Program-made: the position numbers and the translations under genes
Assembly (NCBI RefSeq): GCF_019805165.1
Contig: NZ_RWIJ01000013.1
Span: 83,255-147,254, forward strand
Length of the DNA stretch: 64,000 nucleotides
Origin: Azospirillum sp. 412522
GTDB lineage: Bacteria; Pseudomonadota; Alphaproteobacteria; Azospirillales; Azospirillaceae
Direction: 5' to 3'
The notes under the pieces: model-generated
Told to the model about the DNA's origin: nothing
Database searches by the model: none
Seen by the model: the letters and a program-made list of their open reading frames with translations, nothing else
Shown: piece after piece, positions 55,813 to 64,000 of the stretch
Position numbering within the stretch: position 1 is the stretch's first letter
Layout: each line of letters opens with the position of its first letter

Positions 55813-58575
55813 GTGATGCTGCGCCGTTCCCTGTTCCGCGCCGGCGAGACCTGCGCTTTCCGCCTCCGCGCCGCCCTGGCGCGTGCTCTGTCCCGCTCGA
55901 CACCCTCCGGCCCGCCCGGCGCCCCCTACACACAGGCGCCGCCGCAGCCTGTCCATCCGGCCCACGCCTATCCGCCGGCAAGCTATCCCCCCGCTGCCCC
56001 ACCCATGGGGGCGCAACCGCCCGGACAGCCCTATCCCTACCCCCACCAACCGGTGCCACCCTACGGCGTACAGCAGCCCCAGGCTGTCCCCCCCTACACA
56101 CAGGCGCCACCGCAGTTCCCGCCGCAGGCGCCGCCGCCCGGCCGCCCGCGCTTCCGTCTGCCCCATGGACGCTGGGGCAAGGTCGCGGCCATTGCAGGCG
56201 TGCTGGTGCTGCTTCCCCCCGTGACACTCCTTGGCGCCTATCTGTGGATGCGTGCGCAGCAGCCTCAGGCCAGCGGTTCGGTCGCCATCCCCGGCAATGG
56301 CGCCCCGGCGGAGGTCGTCCGCGACCGCCAGGGCGTGGTCCACATCTTCGCTGCGACCGAAGCCGATGCCTATCGCGCGCTGGGATATGCCCACGCCCAG
56401 GACCGGCTGTGGCAGATGGAGACGATGCGTCGGGCCGGCGCCGGCCGGTTGGCGGAGCTGGTCGGCACCAAATACGGCGACTTTGCCTTGCGCAGCGACC
56501 GGCTGATGCGCACGCTGGGCGTTCGCCGCTCGGCCGAGGCGATGGAGGCGACCCTTTCGCCCGAGGCCCGCGCCGGCTTCGAAGCCTATGCCGAGGGCGT
56601 GAACGCCTATCTGGCGACCCGGTCCGAGGCGCTGCCTCTCGAATTCCAGCTCTTGCGCCATATCCCGGAACCCTGGACGGTCGCCGACAGCCTCGTCTGG
56701 GCAAAGCTGATGGCTTTGCAACTGTCCGCCAACTACCGCGACGAGCTGTTCCGCTCCCGCGTGCTGGAGCGGCTGTCGCCAAGCCAGGTCGATGACCTGT
56801 TCCCGCCGGACGTTCCCGGCTCTCCCACCACGCTGGCGAGCGACCTGCGCGGCATGGACCTGCGCGAGACGGTGCGCCGCACCCTGGCGGCCTTGCCGCA
56901 GATGGGGTTCGACACGGCGTCGAACGAATGGGTCCTGACCGGCGGGCGCACCACGACCGGCAAGCCGATCCTCGCCAACGATCCTCATCTGGGGCTGGAG
57001 GCGCCGATCCTCTGGTATCTCGCCCGCATCGTGACGCCGGGCTTCACAGTCACGGGGGCCACCGTGCCGGGCGTGCCGCTGACCATCCTCGGCCACAACG
57101 GCAAGGTCGCCTGGGGCTTCACCACCACCCACAGCGACACCCAGGACCTGTTCGTCGAGAAGCCGGACCCGCAGGATCCCGGCCGTTACCTGACACCCGA
57201 CGGCAGCCAGCCCTTCGCAACGCGTGCCGAATCCATCGCCATCGCCGGCGAGCCATCCCAGACCCTGACCGTCCGCAGCACGCGGCACGGCCCCGTCATC
57301 TCCGACCTCGACGCTCCGCCGGCCGGAGGGAATGCGCCCGGTCCCGTGCTGGCGCTTGCCTTCCCCGGCCTCTCCGACGACGACACCAGCGCGGAGGCTC
57401 TCTACCGTCTGAACCATGCCGCATCGGCGGAGGGCGCGCGCGACGCGCTGCGCCTGCATGTCGCCCCGCAGCAGAACGTCGTCTATGCCGACGTGACCGG
57501 GGAGGTCGGCTTCATCACCCCGGGCCGCGTTCCGATCCGCCGCAAGGGCGACGGGCGGGTGCCGGTTCCCGGCTGGACCGGCGAGTATGACTGGACCGGC
57601 TTCCTGCCCTACTACGCCCTGCCGCAGGCGGTGAACCCGCCGACCGGGCAGTTCGTCAACGCCAACAACGCGGCGGTCGGACGCGACTATCCCTATCGCC
57701 TCGCCACCGAATGGCCGGATCCCTCCCGCGCCAAGCGCATCGTCGAGATGCTGGGCACCGGCCGCCATTCCGTCGAGGATGTGGCGCGCCAGCAGATGGA
57801 CATCGTGTCCCTGCCCGCCCGCGATTTCCTGCCGGAGCTGTTGAAGTACCCGGCGCCCCCCGGCCTCGCCGGCGATGCCGCGGCCCTGCTGCGCGGCTGG
57901 GACGGCCGGATGGACCGCAACCGGCCGGAGCCGCTGATCTTCACCGCTTGGCTGCGGGAATTGGTCCGCGCGGTCTTCGCCGACGAGCTGGGACCGGACT
58001 TCGCCTCCTACTGGGAGCTGCGGCCGGAGGCATTGCGCCATGTCCTGAACGAGCGGCCGGAATGGTGCGACGACATCACCACCCCGCAGAAGGAAAGCTG
58101 CGCCGATATGGTCGGCCGGTCTTTGGAGGCGGCGGTGGCGATGCTGGCCGAACGTCACGGCTCCAGCCCGAAGAAATGGCGCTGGGGCGACGATCATACG
58201 GTGGCTCTGGTCCACCGGATGCTGAGCCGCGTTCCGCTCATCGGCGGCAAGGCCGACCTGTCGGTGGAAACGGACGGCGACTTCTTTACCGTCAACCGGG
58301 GATCGACCAGCACCCGCGACCAAGCCAACCCCTTCCGCCATGTCCATGGCGCCGGGTTCCGCGCGGTCTATGATCTGGCCGATTTGGACAATTCCCGGTT
58401 CGTGATCGCCACCGGCCAGTCCGGCAACATCTGGTCCCGGCATTGGGGCGATCTGGTCGAACTGTGGCGTGACGGCGGTTCGTTGCGTCTGGCCGGCGAC
58501 CGTGGCACGTTGGTCTCGGCGGGGGCGGAGGTGCTGACACTCACACCACGCAACACCGGGACAAACACGAAATGA
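55813..58575 (+). CDS. penicillin acylase family protein with Pro-rich N-terminus
   Basis: A 920-residue N-terminal-nucleophile hydrolase. The maturation Ser370 lies in DTASNEWVLTGG, preceded by the alpha-subunit region (YAHAQDRLWQMETMRRAGAG) and followed by ILANDPHLGLEAPILWY and GHNGKVAWGFTTTHSDTQDL, all typical of penicillin G acylase and AHL-acylase relatives. Instead of a cleavable signal, residues 1-122 are a Pro/Tyr/Gln-rich tail with a repeated PYTQAPPQ, then one membrane helix (VAAIAGVLVLLPPVTLLGAYLW), so the enzyme should be a tethered periplasmic protein. The substrate is unknown; amidated signals or peptides are possible. It starts at GTG 55813 or ATG 55816 and overlaps the next gene by four bases. 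Confidence 0.92.
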   Translation: MMLRRSLFRAGETCAFRLRAALARALSRSTPSGPPGAPYTQAPPQPVHPAHAYPPASYPPAAPPMGAQPPGQPYPYPHQPVPPYGVQQPQAVPPYTQAPPQFPPQAPPPGRPRFRLPHGRWGKVAAIAGVLVLLPPVTLLGAYLWMRAQQPQASGSVAIPGNGAPAEVVRDRQGVVHIFAATEADAYRALGYAHAQDRLWQMETMRRAGAGRLAELVGTKYGDFALRSDRLMRTLGVRRSAEAMEATLSPEARAGFEAYAEGVNAYLATRSEALPLEFQLLRHIPEPWTVADSLVWAKLMALQLSANYRDELFRSRVLERLSPSQVDDLFPPDVPGSPTTLASDLRGMDLRETVRRTLAALPQMGFDTASNEWVLTGGRTTTGKPILANDPHLGLEAPILWYLARIVTPGFTVTGATVPGVPLTILGHNGKVAWGFTTTHSDTQDLFVEKPDPQDPGRYLTPDGSQPFATRAESIAIAGEPSQTLTVRSTRHGPVISDLDAPPAGGNAPGPVLALAFPGLSDDDTSAEALYRLNHAASAEGARDALRLHVAPQQNVVYADVTGEVGFITPGRVPIRRKGDGRVPVPGWTGEYDWTGFLPYYALPQAVNPPTGQFVNANNAAVGRDYPYRLATEWPDPSRAKRIVEMLGTGRHSVEDVARQQMDIVSLPARDFLPELLKYPAPPGLAGDAAALLRGWDGRMDRNRPEPLIFTAWLRELVRAVFADELGPDFASYWELRPEALRHVLNERPEWCDDITTPQKESCADMVGRSLEAAVAMLAERHGSSPKKWRWGDDHTVALVHRMLSRVPLIGGKADLSVETDGDFFTVNRGSTSTRDQANPFRHVHGAGFRAVYDLADLDNSRFVIATGQSGNIWSRHWGDLVELWRDGGSLRLAGDRGTLVSAGAEVLTLTPRNTGTNTK

Positions 58576-59786
58576 CCATCACTCTGGAGGACGTGCGCGC
58601 CGCGGCGGCGCGCATCGCGGGGCATCTCTCCCGAACGCCCACGGTTCCGGCGCCCCGCCTGGGGGACATGGCGGGGTGCCGGCTGCACGTGAAGCTGGAG
58701 AACCAGCACGCCACCAGTTCCTTCAAGGAACGCGGCGCGCTGAACAAGCTGCTGTCACTGGGCGAGACGGAGCGCCGCGCCGGCGTCATCGCCATGTCCG
58801 CCGGCAACCATGCCCAGGCGGTGGCCTGCCATGCGACGCGGCTCGGCATCCGCTCGACCATCGTCATGCCCGCCTTTACCCCCTTCACCAAGGTGGAACG
58901 GACGGAGAGTTTGGGTGCGACCGTCGAACTGCATGGCGAAACGCTGAGCGAGGCCGCCGCCTTCGCCCATGAACTGGCGTCGCGCGACGGACTGACCTTC
59001 GTCCATCCCTATGACGACCCGCTGGTGGCCGCCGGCCAGGGCACCGCGGCGCTCGAACTGCTGGAGGATGTGCCGGACCTGGACGTGCTGGTGGTGCCTG
59101 TCGGCGGCGGCGGGCTGATCGCCGGCATGGCGACGGCGGCCAAGACGTTGCGGCCCGACCTGGAAATCGTCGGGGTCCAGTGCAGCCTCTACCCTGCCGT
59201 GCGGCAGGCCTTGGCCGGCCAGCCGATCACCTGCGGCGGCGCCACGGTGGCGGAAGGCATCGCGGTGAAGGCCCCCGGCGCCCTGACCCTGCCGATCATC
59301 CGCACCCTGGTCGACGACGTGGTGGAGGTGGGCGAGGCGCGGCTGGAGGAGGCGGTATACCGCCTCGCCACCGTGCAGAAGCTGGTCGCCGAGGGAGCGG
59401 GGGCCGCCGCGCTCGCCGCCATTCTGGAGGATCCGGAGCGCTATCGCGGCCGCAAGGTCGGCATCGTCCTGTCGGGCGGCAACATCGATTCCCGTATCAT
59501 GGCGCAGGTGCTGATGCGCGGGCTGGTCTATGAAGGCCGCATCGTCCGCCTGCGCATCGGCATCACCGACGCCCCCGGCGCGCTGGCCCGTGTCACCCGC
59601 CTGCTGGGCGAGGCCGGCGCCAACATCGTCGAGGTCCACCACCAGCGCCTGTTCCACAATGTGCCGGTGAAGATGGCGGAGGTCGACGTGGTGCTGGAGA
59701 CCCGCAACCAGACCCATGTCGATGCGCTGATCGCCCGCATGAAGGACGCCGGCTATCCGACCAGCCTGATGGTGGAGGTGGGGTAA
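58572..59786 (+). CDS. ilvA: threonine ammonia-lyase
   Basis: Pyridoxal-phosphate enzyme converting threonine to 2-oxobutanoate and ammonia, either for isoleucine synthesis or threonine breakdown. It has 404 residues. The Schiff-base Lys lies in ATSSFKERGALNKL near residue 52, the phosphate-binding loop in VPVGGGGLIAGMA and cofactor contact in MSAGNHAQAVA. After LSGGNIDSR the C-terminus is one ACT domain (LRIGITDAPGALARVTRLL). This one-ACT, roughly 400-residue form matches the short class, often annotated TdcB/IlvA-like. It is translationally coupled to the acylase-family gene (ATGA overlap), an unusual partnership. Confidence 0.94.
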   Translation: MTITLEDVRAAAARIAGHLSRTPTVPAPRLGDMAGCRLHVKLENQHATSSFKERGALNKLLSLGETERRAGVIAMSAGNHAQAVACHATRLGIRSTIVMPAFTPFTKVERTESLGATVELHGETLSEAAAFAHELASRDGLTFVHPYDDPLVAAGQGTAALELLEDVPDLDVLVVPVGGGGLIAGMATAAKTLRPDLEIVGVQCSLYPAVRQALAGQPITCGGATVAEGIAVKAPGALTLPIIRTLVDDVVEVGEARLEEAVYRLATVQKLVAEGAGAAALAAILEDPERYRGRKVGIVLSGGNIDSRIMAQVLMRGLVYEGRIVRLRIGITDAPGALARVTRLLGEAGANIVEVHHQRLFHNVPVKMAEVDVVLETRNQTHVDALIARMKDAGYPTSLMVEVG

Positions 59787-59799
59787 GGCCCCCACCCCG

Positions 59800-60567
59800 T
59801 CAGATGCTGTAATTGTCCGCGATCTCCGACCGCAGCTGCTCCACCTGATCGCGGAACACCGAGCCGTCCCGGCCTGCGCGGTTGCGCACGTCACGCACCA
59901 CGCGGGCCGGGGTGCCGCCCAGCACGATGATGCGGTCGGCCAGATGCACCGCCTCTTCCAGGTCGTGGGTGACGAACAGCACCGTCTTGCCGGTTTCCTG
60001 GTGGATGCGGCGCAATTCGTCCTGGAGGTTGTTGCGGGTAATGGCGTCGAGCGCGCCGAAGGGCTCGTCCATCAGCAGGATGTCCGGGTCCACCGCCATG
60101 GCGCGGGCGATGCCGATGCGCTGGCGCTGGCCGCCCGACAGCTCGTAGGGCCAGCGACGGGCATAGCCGTCGAGCCGGACCAGCTTCAGCGCGGCTTCCG
60201 CCCTCTGTCGGCGTTCGTCACGGCTGACCGGAAGGCCTTCCAGCCCGAACTCCACATTGCGGATCACCCGTCGCCAGGGCAGCAGGCGGGCATCCTGGAA
60301 TACCAGCCCGACCGGGCGATGGCCGGGACGCTGGTCCTGGTGGATGGTGACGCCACCGCTGCGCGCGGTATGCAGGCCGGCGACGACGCGCAGCAGCGTG
60401 GATTTGCCGACACCGGACGGGCCGACGATGGCGACGAAGCTGCCGCGCTCGACCGACAGGTTGACGTCGACCAGCACCGGCGGCGCGTCGCTGCCATAGC
60501 CGATGGACACGTCCTCAAGGTCGATGACCGACGGGGTGGCGGTCTTGGAGAGGGTCACCGCTGCCAT
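59800..60567 (-). CDS. NitT/TauT-type ABC transporter ATP-binding protein
   Basis: ATPase of a nitrate/sulfonate/taurine-type importer, 255 residues. Walker A is GPSGVGKSTLL, the Q-loop FQDARLLPWRRV (typical of SsuB/TauB), the signature LSGGQRQRIGIARAM, Walker B ILLMDEPFGALD and the switch His in FVTHDLEEAV. It starts at ATG 60567, overlapping the permease stop by 13 bases. The frame extends further upstream but that part is antisense-like shadow of the permease. Substrate assignment (sulfonate, nitrate, riboflavin precursor or other) is not possible from the ATPase. Confidence 0.93.
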   Translation of the reverse strand: MAAVTLSKTATPSVIDLEDVSIGYGSDAPPVLVDVNLSVERGSFVAIVGPSGVGKSTLLRVVAGLHTARSGGVTIHQDQRPGHRPVGLVFQDARLLPWRRVIRNVEFGLEGLPVSRDERRQRAEAALKLVRLDGYARRWPYELSGGQRQRIGIARAMAVDPDILLMDEPFGALDAITRNNLQDELRRIHQETGKTVLFVTHDLEEAVHLADRIIVLGGTPARVVRDVRNRAGRDGSVFRDQVEQLRSEIADNYSI

Positions 60568-61307
60568 GAGAGCACCCGCGACTGAACTTGCATGAACAGG
60601 AAATCCGACACGCCGTAGAGCAGCGCGATGGTGACCATGTAGAGCACGACGATGTGGGTCGCCAGCAGGCCCGATGCCTCCATCATCCGCATGCCGAGGC
60701 CGGAGATGCCGAACAGTTCCGCCGCGACCACCGTCATCCAGCCCTGCCCCAGCCCGGCGCGCAAGCCGGACAGGATGCCCGGCAGGGCGCCCGGCAGGAT
60801 GATCTTGAAGAGGCGCGGGATCAGCCCGCCCTGGCCGAAGGCATAGCCAAGCTCGATCAGGTCCTTGTCCACCCCGCGCACCGCGGCGTAGCTGGCGTAG
60901 TAGTTGATCCAGAACACCGTCAGCGCGATCAGGAAGGACGCAGCCCCCTCGCTGACCCCGAACCAGATGATGGCGAAGGGGATCCAGGCGATGGCCGGGA
61001 TCGGGCGCAGCATGCGCACGACCCAGGCCTGGAAGGCGTCCCACTTGCCCCACAGCGCGGCGGCCGTGCCGAATGACACGCCAAGGAAGGTGCCCACCGA
61101 CAGCCCGACCAGATAGTGCGACAGGCTGGCCAGCACCATCGCCTGCCAGGTGCCGCTGTTGAACTCGGTCAGGAAGGCGGCGGGCACCGCGCTCGGCGAC
61201 GGCAGCAGCCGGGCCGGCACGACGCCGCTGCGCGCCACCGCTTCCCACGCCAGCAGGAAGACGACGACGCCCAGTGCCGACAGGGCGATCTTGTTGATGG
61301 TTTTCAT
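60555..61307 (-). CDS. NitT/TauT-type ABC transporter permease
   Basis: Inner-membrane permease of 250 residues with about six helices (first: IALSALGVVVFLLAWEAVA). The BPD_transp_1 coupling motif EAA reads ELGYAFGQGGLIPRLFKIILPGALPGI near residue 155. RPIPAIAWIPFAIIWFGVSEGA is the conserved SsuC/TauC segment. It lies between the ATPase gene (overlapping) and the binding-protein gene (30 bases), giving a complete three-gene importer operon. Confidence 0.94.
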   Translation of the reverse strand: MKTINKIALSALGVVVFLLAWEAVARSGVVPARLLPSPSAVPAAFLTEFNSGTWQAMVLASLSHYLVGLSVGTFLGVSFGTAAALWGKWDAFQAWVVRMLRPIPAIAWIPFAIIWFGVSEGAASFLIALTVFWINYYASYAAVRGVDKDLIELGYAFGQGGLIPRLFKIILPGALPGILSGLRAGLGQGWMTVVAAELFGISGLGMRMMEASGLLATHIVVLYMVTIALLYGVSDFLFMQVQSRVLSWQR

Positions 61308-61337
61308 CGGCTTGTCGATGTCCCTGGACCGGTCCGC

Positions 61338-62378
61338 TTACTTGACGGCGGCGTCGTAGAAGCTGAAATCGAAGGCCTCGGCCACCGGAACCGTCTCGCT
61401 GGCCGAGCCGATCTCCTTGGTATAGGCCATCATCTGCTCGACCGCCGGGACGACCTTGTGCGGATCGGCGACGAACTTCGACCCCGGTCCCTTGAAGGCG
61501 GCCTCCAGCGTCGCCGGCTCCATCAGGCCTTTGCCCAGATAGTTGTTCACGATCTTGGCGGAGCCGGCCGGGTCCTTGGCGATCAGTTCGACGGCGCGGA
61601 TGTGAGCCTTGACCAGCGCCTTGATGGCCTCGGGGTTCTTCTTCAGCACTTCGGCACGGGCGGCGACGACGGTGCCGGGCTGGTCCGGGAACATCTGTGC
61701 CCCGGTAGCGAGCAGCGCGACGTTCGGGTCCATCTGCTGGGTCACGGTGACCGTCGGCTCACGGATGGTGGCGGCGTCGAGCGCACCGGCAAGCAGGGCC
61801 TGCTGCGTCTTCTCGATGCCCATGGGCACCAGTTCCACGTCGGCCGGATCGACCTTCACCACCTTGAACAGCCAGTGCTTAAGCACGGTGTCGGGAACCG
61901 AGCCCGGCGGCTGGGTGCCGATCTTCGGCTTGCGGCCGGTGTCGGCCGCGAATTTCTTGAAGGACTCCGCTGTCGGGGTGGTGCCGACCGCCTTGGCGAA
62001 GGGACCACGCGCGGCGACAACCATCTCCTCCACCGCCGAATTGGCGATGACGGAGACGTCGACGCCCTTGGTGCGGGCGACCAGAACGGGGGCGACGCCG
62101 GCATAGAGAAGGTCGATCTGGCCGGCGGCCATCGCCTGGATGGCGTGCGGACCGGATTCGAAGCGGGTCAGCTTCAAGGCGATACCGGCGTCCTTGGCCC
62201 AGCCCTGGCCGTCGACGATGAACAGGGGTGATGCCGCCAGGATCGGGATGTAGCCGATTTCCAGCTTCACCGGATCGGCGGCGCGCGCGGTGCCGGGCGT
62301 GATGGCGGCGGTCGACGCGGCAGCCGACGCGAGGGCAACCAGAGCGGCAAGGGTGGAGCGGCGGGTCAAGCGGAGCAT
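61338..62378 (-). CDS. NitT/TauT-type periplasmic substrate-binding protein
   Basis: A 346-residue exported binding protein; first gene of the importer operon. The signal peptide starts with twin Arg (LTRRSTLAALVALASA) and ends near PGTARAAD. The mature part resembles SsuA/TauA/ThiY-like proteins: KLEIGYIPILAASPLFIVDGQGW, AMAAGQIDLLYAGVAPVLVA, and DAATIREPTVTVTQ. The start at ATG 62378 has GAGGACG upstream. Absence of sulfonatase, nitrate reductase or other catabolic genes next to it leaves the ligand open. Confidence 0.92.
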   Translation of the reverse strand: MLRLTRRSTLAALVALASAAASTAAITPGTARAADPVKLEIGYIPILAASPLFIVDGQGWAKDAGIALKLTRFESGPHAIQAMAAGQIDLLYAGVAPVLVARTKGVDVSVIANSAVEEMVVAARGPFAKAVGTTPTAESFKKFAADTGRKPKIGTQPPGSVPDTVLKHWLFKVVKVDPADVELVPMGIEKTQQALLAGALDAATIREPTVTVTQQMDPNVALLATGAQMFPDQPGTVVAARAEVLKKNPEAIKALVKAHIRAVELIAKDPAGSAKIVNNYLGKGLMEPATLEAAFKGPGSKFVADPHKVVPAVEQMMAYTKEIGSASETVPVAEAFDFSFYDAAVK

Positions 62379-62562
62379 CGGATCGTCCTCGGCTAAGGTT
62401 CCGACGCTATTTAGCACGGTTGCACGGGTGGAGAAGAGTGATTTCCACATAACAGGAAAAGGGAATTCGTTATTTAACGCATGTTAACTGTTGAATGGTT
62501 GGGAGAAAACCGCTCGAAAGCCGCGGAGAATGTGGGTTCGGCGCGGCGCCGGCTGTACGGTC

Positions 62563-62691
62563 TCAGGTCTCCGTCAGCAGGTAGAGCGATACGCCGCAGA
62601 GCGATACCCCTACAACCAGGACCGCCACCGCGATGCGTGTCCAGAGCGCGATGTGCGAATCGAGGGGGTCGGAAAGATCGTCATCATCCAT
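62563..62691 (-). CDS. very small single-helix membrane protein
   Basis: A 42-residue protein starting MDDDDLSDPLDSHIALWTRI, with GGAAG and AGG just upstream of ATG 62691. After the acidic N-terminus a single hydrophobic helix (IAVAVLVVGVSLCGVSLYLL) spans almost to the end. No family is recognised. The in-frame extension to 62838 is basic and not convincing. It lies between the importer operon and the DUF1330 gene, all on the same strand. Confidence 0.5.
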   Translation of the reverse strand: MDDDDLSDPLDSHIALWTRIAVAVLVVGVSLCGVSLYLLTET

Positions 62692-62834
62692 GGCCTGACT
62701 TCCGTCATTGTGGAGGAGCCGGCGGAGGACATCCTGCCGGTTCTCGGTGACGGTAAGCGTTAGCGGCGCAGTGTTGCGGCGGTGTGTCCCGCGGACGGTC
62801 TTGTGTAACGGTTGGTAACCGTACCCATAGGGCG

Positions 62835-63122
62835 TCACAGCCCCTCCACCACGATCATCTTGAAGTCGGCGGCGTCGCGCCGGGCCTCCCGCGCCTTGCG
62901 GTATTCCGCACTGTCGTAGAAGGCCTTGGCGGTCGGCATGTCCGGGAACTCCAGGATGACGATGCGGTTGGGCTGCCAGTCGCCCTCCAGCACTGCCGTC
63001 TCGCCGCCGCGGCTGAGGAAACGCCCGCCATTCCGGGCGATCGCATCGGGGGTCAGCGACTTGTAGACCTCATAGGCGACCGGATCGGTCACGCGCACGT
63101 CGGCGATGATGTAGGCGGTCAT
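62835..63122 (-). CDS. DUF1330 family protein
   Basis: A 95-residue protein of the dimeric alpha/beta barrel superfamily, DUF1330 family. It shows the typical start MTAYIIADVRVTDPVAYEVY, the FLSRGGETAVLEGDW strand and IVILEFPDMPTAKAFYDSAEYRKARE near residue 54. The family has no established reaction. It stands alone, 98 bases downstream of pntB and beyond its terminator. Confidence 0.92.
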   Translation of the reverse strand: MTAYIIADVRVTDPVAYEVYKSLTPDAIARNGGRFLSRGGETAVLEGDWQPNRIVILEFPDMPTAKAFYDSAEYRKAREARRDAADFKMIVVEGL

Positions 63123-63161
63123 GGCTTCCGCATCCTCTCTTGTCTTTACCGATCCAAAAGA

Positions 63162-63196
63162 AACGGGCGCGGGAAGCCTCGCCTCCCGCGCCCGTT
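63162..63196 (-). terminator. intrinsic terminator of pntB
   Basis: AACGGGCGCGGGA (63162-63174) pairs perfectly with TCCCGCGCCCGTT (63184-63196); on the minus strand TTTCTTTT follows, 25 bases after the pntB stop. Confidence 0.9.
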
Positions 63197-63220
63197 CCGG
63201 TCAACGGCAATGCACGCCGG

Positions 63221-64000
63221 TCAGGCTTCCATGGCCTTCACAACCTCTTCGGTGACCTTCTTGGCGTCGCCGAACAGCATCATGGTGTTGGGGCGGAAGA
63301 ACAGCTCGTTCTCGACGCCGGCATAACCGGCGGCCATGCCGCGCTTGATGAAGAACACCGTCTTGGCCTTCTCCACGTCCAGGATCGGCATGCCGTAGAT
63401 GGCGCTGGTCGGGTCGGTCTTGGCGGCCGGGTTGGTCACGTCGTTGGCGCCGATGACGAAGGCGACGTCCGCCGTGCCGAAGTCGCGGTTGATGTCCTCC
63501 AGCTCGAACACCTCGTCATAGGGCACGTTGGCCTCGGCCAGCAGCACGTTCATGTGACCGGGCATGCGGCCCGCCACCGGATGGATGGCGTACTTAACAT
63601 CCACGCCCTCATGCTTCAGCACGTCGGCCATCTCGCGCAGGGCGTGCTGGGCCTGGGCCACCGCCATGCCGTAGCCGGGGACGATGATGACCGACTGGGC
63701 GTTCTTCATGATGTAGGCGGCGTCCTCCGCCGAGCCGGCCTTGACCGAACCCTGCGGACCCTTGGCGGGACCGCCAGCCGCGGCAGCCTCGCCGCCGAAG
63801 CCGCCGAGGATGACGTTGAAGATCGAGCGGTTCATGCCCTTGCACATGATGTAGGACAGGATGGCGCCCGAGGATCCCACCAGCGCGCCGGTGATGATCA
63901 GCAGGTTGTTCTGCAGGGTGAAGCCGATGCCGCAGGCCGCCCAGCCCGAGTAGCTGTTCAGCATCGAGATGACGACCGGCATGTCGGCGCCGCCGATCGG
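63221..64000 (-). CDS. pntB: NAD(P) transhydrogenase beta subunit, C-terminal part
   Basis: C-terminal 259 residues of the proton-translocating transhydrogenase subunit; the gene continues beyond the window end (the frame is open at base 64000, encoding [20 protein letters not shown]). The last membrane helices ([20 protein letters not shown] and [19 protein letters not shown]) are followed by the NADP-binding domain III, with the fingerprint [15 protein letters not shown], then [42 protein letters not shown] and the end [15 protein letters not shown]. It uses the proton gradient to drive NADPH formation from NADH. Confidence 0.97.
   Translation of the reverse strand, partial: PIGGADMPVVISMLNSYSGWAACGIGFTLQNNLLIITGALVGSSGAILSYIMCKGMNRSIFNVILGGFGGEAAAAGGPAKGPQGSVKAGSAEDAAYIMKNAQSVIIVPGYGMAVAQAQHALREMADVLKHEGVDVKYAIHPVAGRMPGHMNVLLAEANVPYDEVFELEDINRDFGTADVAFVIGANDVTNPAAKTDPTSAIYGMPILDVEKAKTVFFIKRGMAAGYAGVENELFFRPNTMMLFGDAKKVTEEVVKAMEA

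Noticed and set aside
54650..58443. Two long minus-strand frames of about 710 and 879 codons
   Set aside because: They run antisense to the MHYT-PAS kinase and the acylase-family gene and show no domain features.

Overview
The window is 64 kb of GC-rich chromosome, densely coded on both strands, from an alphaproteobacterium of the order Rhodospirillales. Azospirillum or a close relative fits best. This is an inference from gene content and family style: gyrA-coaD, hflK-hflC-degP, tpiA-secG-pyrG with kdsA nearby, an NDUFS4-type complex I protein, MbfA, a petP/petR-like pair, and many sensory proteins. No rRNA, CRISPR array, phage or insertion sequence was seen. Most genes are housekeeping, so the window reads as core chromosome with a few lineage-specific insertions.

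1-13.2 kb: aldo/keto reductase (cut by the window start), dapA-smpB-rsmC-like operon, a soluble lytic transglycosylase, an entericidin-like lipoprotein, a MATE pump, gyrA-coaD with a clear promoter, tRNA-Lys(TTT), a small conserved protein, a degenerate stand-alone receiver, tRNA-Arg(TCT), an NDUFS4-like gene and tRNA-Pro(TGG). 13.2-24.7 kb: a glycosyltransferase-like fragment, a MacAB-type ABC exporter whose adaptor carries an inserted LTxxQ-like segment, a DUF192 protein, kdsA, a dienelactone hydrolase, a GDSL-esterase autotransporter, pyrG, secG and tpiA, with several strong intrinsic terminators. 24.7-30.6 kb: mbfA, a MarR/PetP-like regulator, an OmpR-class two-component pair, a NarL/FixJ-class regulator and a 525-base intergenic region of lower GC. 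30.6-41.3 kb: degP, hflC, hflK, mrp (with a His-rich linker), a YegD-like Hsp70, an SDR, then a tusA / DUF2478-DUF364 fusion / DUF1244 operon and a GST.

41.3-50.3 kb is the most interesting part. It holds a periplasmic solute-binding protein, a 1230-residue hybrid kinase (HisKA-HATPase-REC-REC-Hpt), a REC-RsbW-like kinase, a pseudo-REC-PP2C phosphatase, a STAS anti-anti-sigma protein and a PAS-GGEEF diguanylate cyclase, all adjacent. By analogy with the Pseudomonas aeruginosa HptB-HsbR-HsbA-HsbD pathway, this looks like a complete phosphorelay to partner-switch to c-di-GMP module in a rearranged form.

50.4-64 kb: cobC and cobD (cobamide side-chain assembly), a membrane protein, a sensor kinase that combines an MHYT gas-sensor-type membrane domain with a FixL-like PAS retaining the haem His and Arg, a penicillin-acylase family protein translationally coupled to threonine ammonia-lyase, a NitT/TauT-type ABC importer, a DUF1330 protein and the C-terminal part of pntB, cut by the window end.
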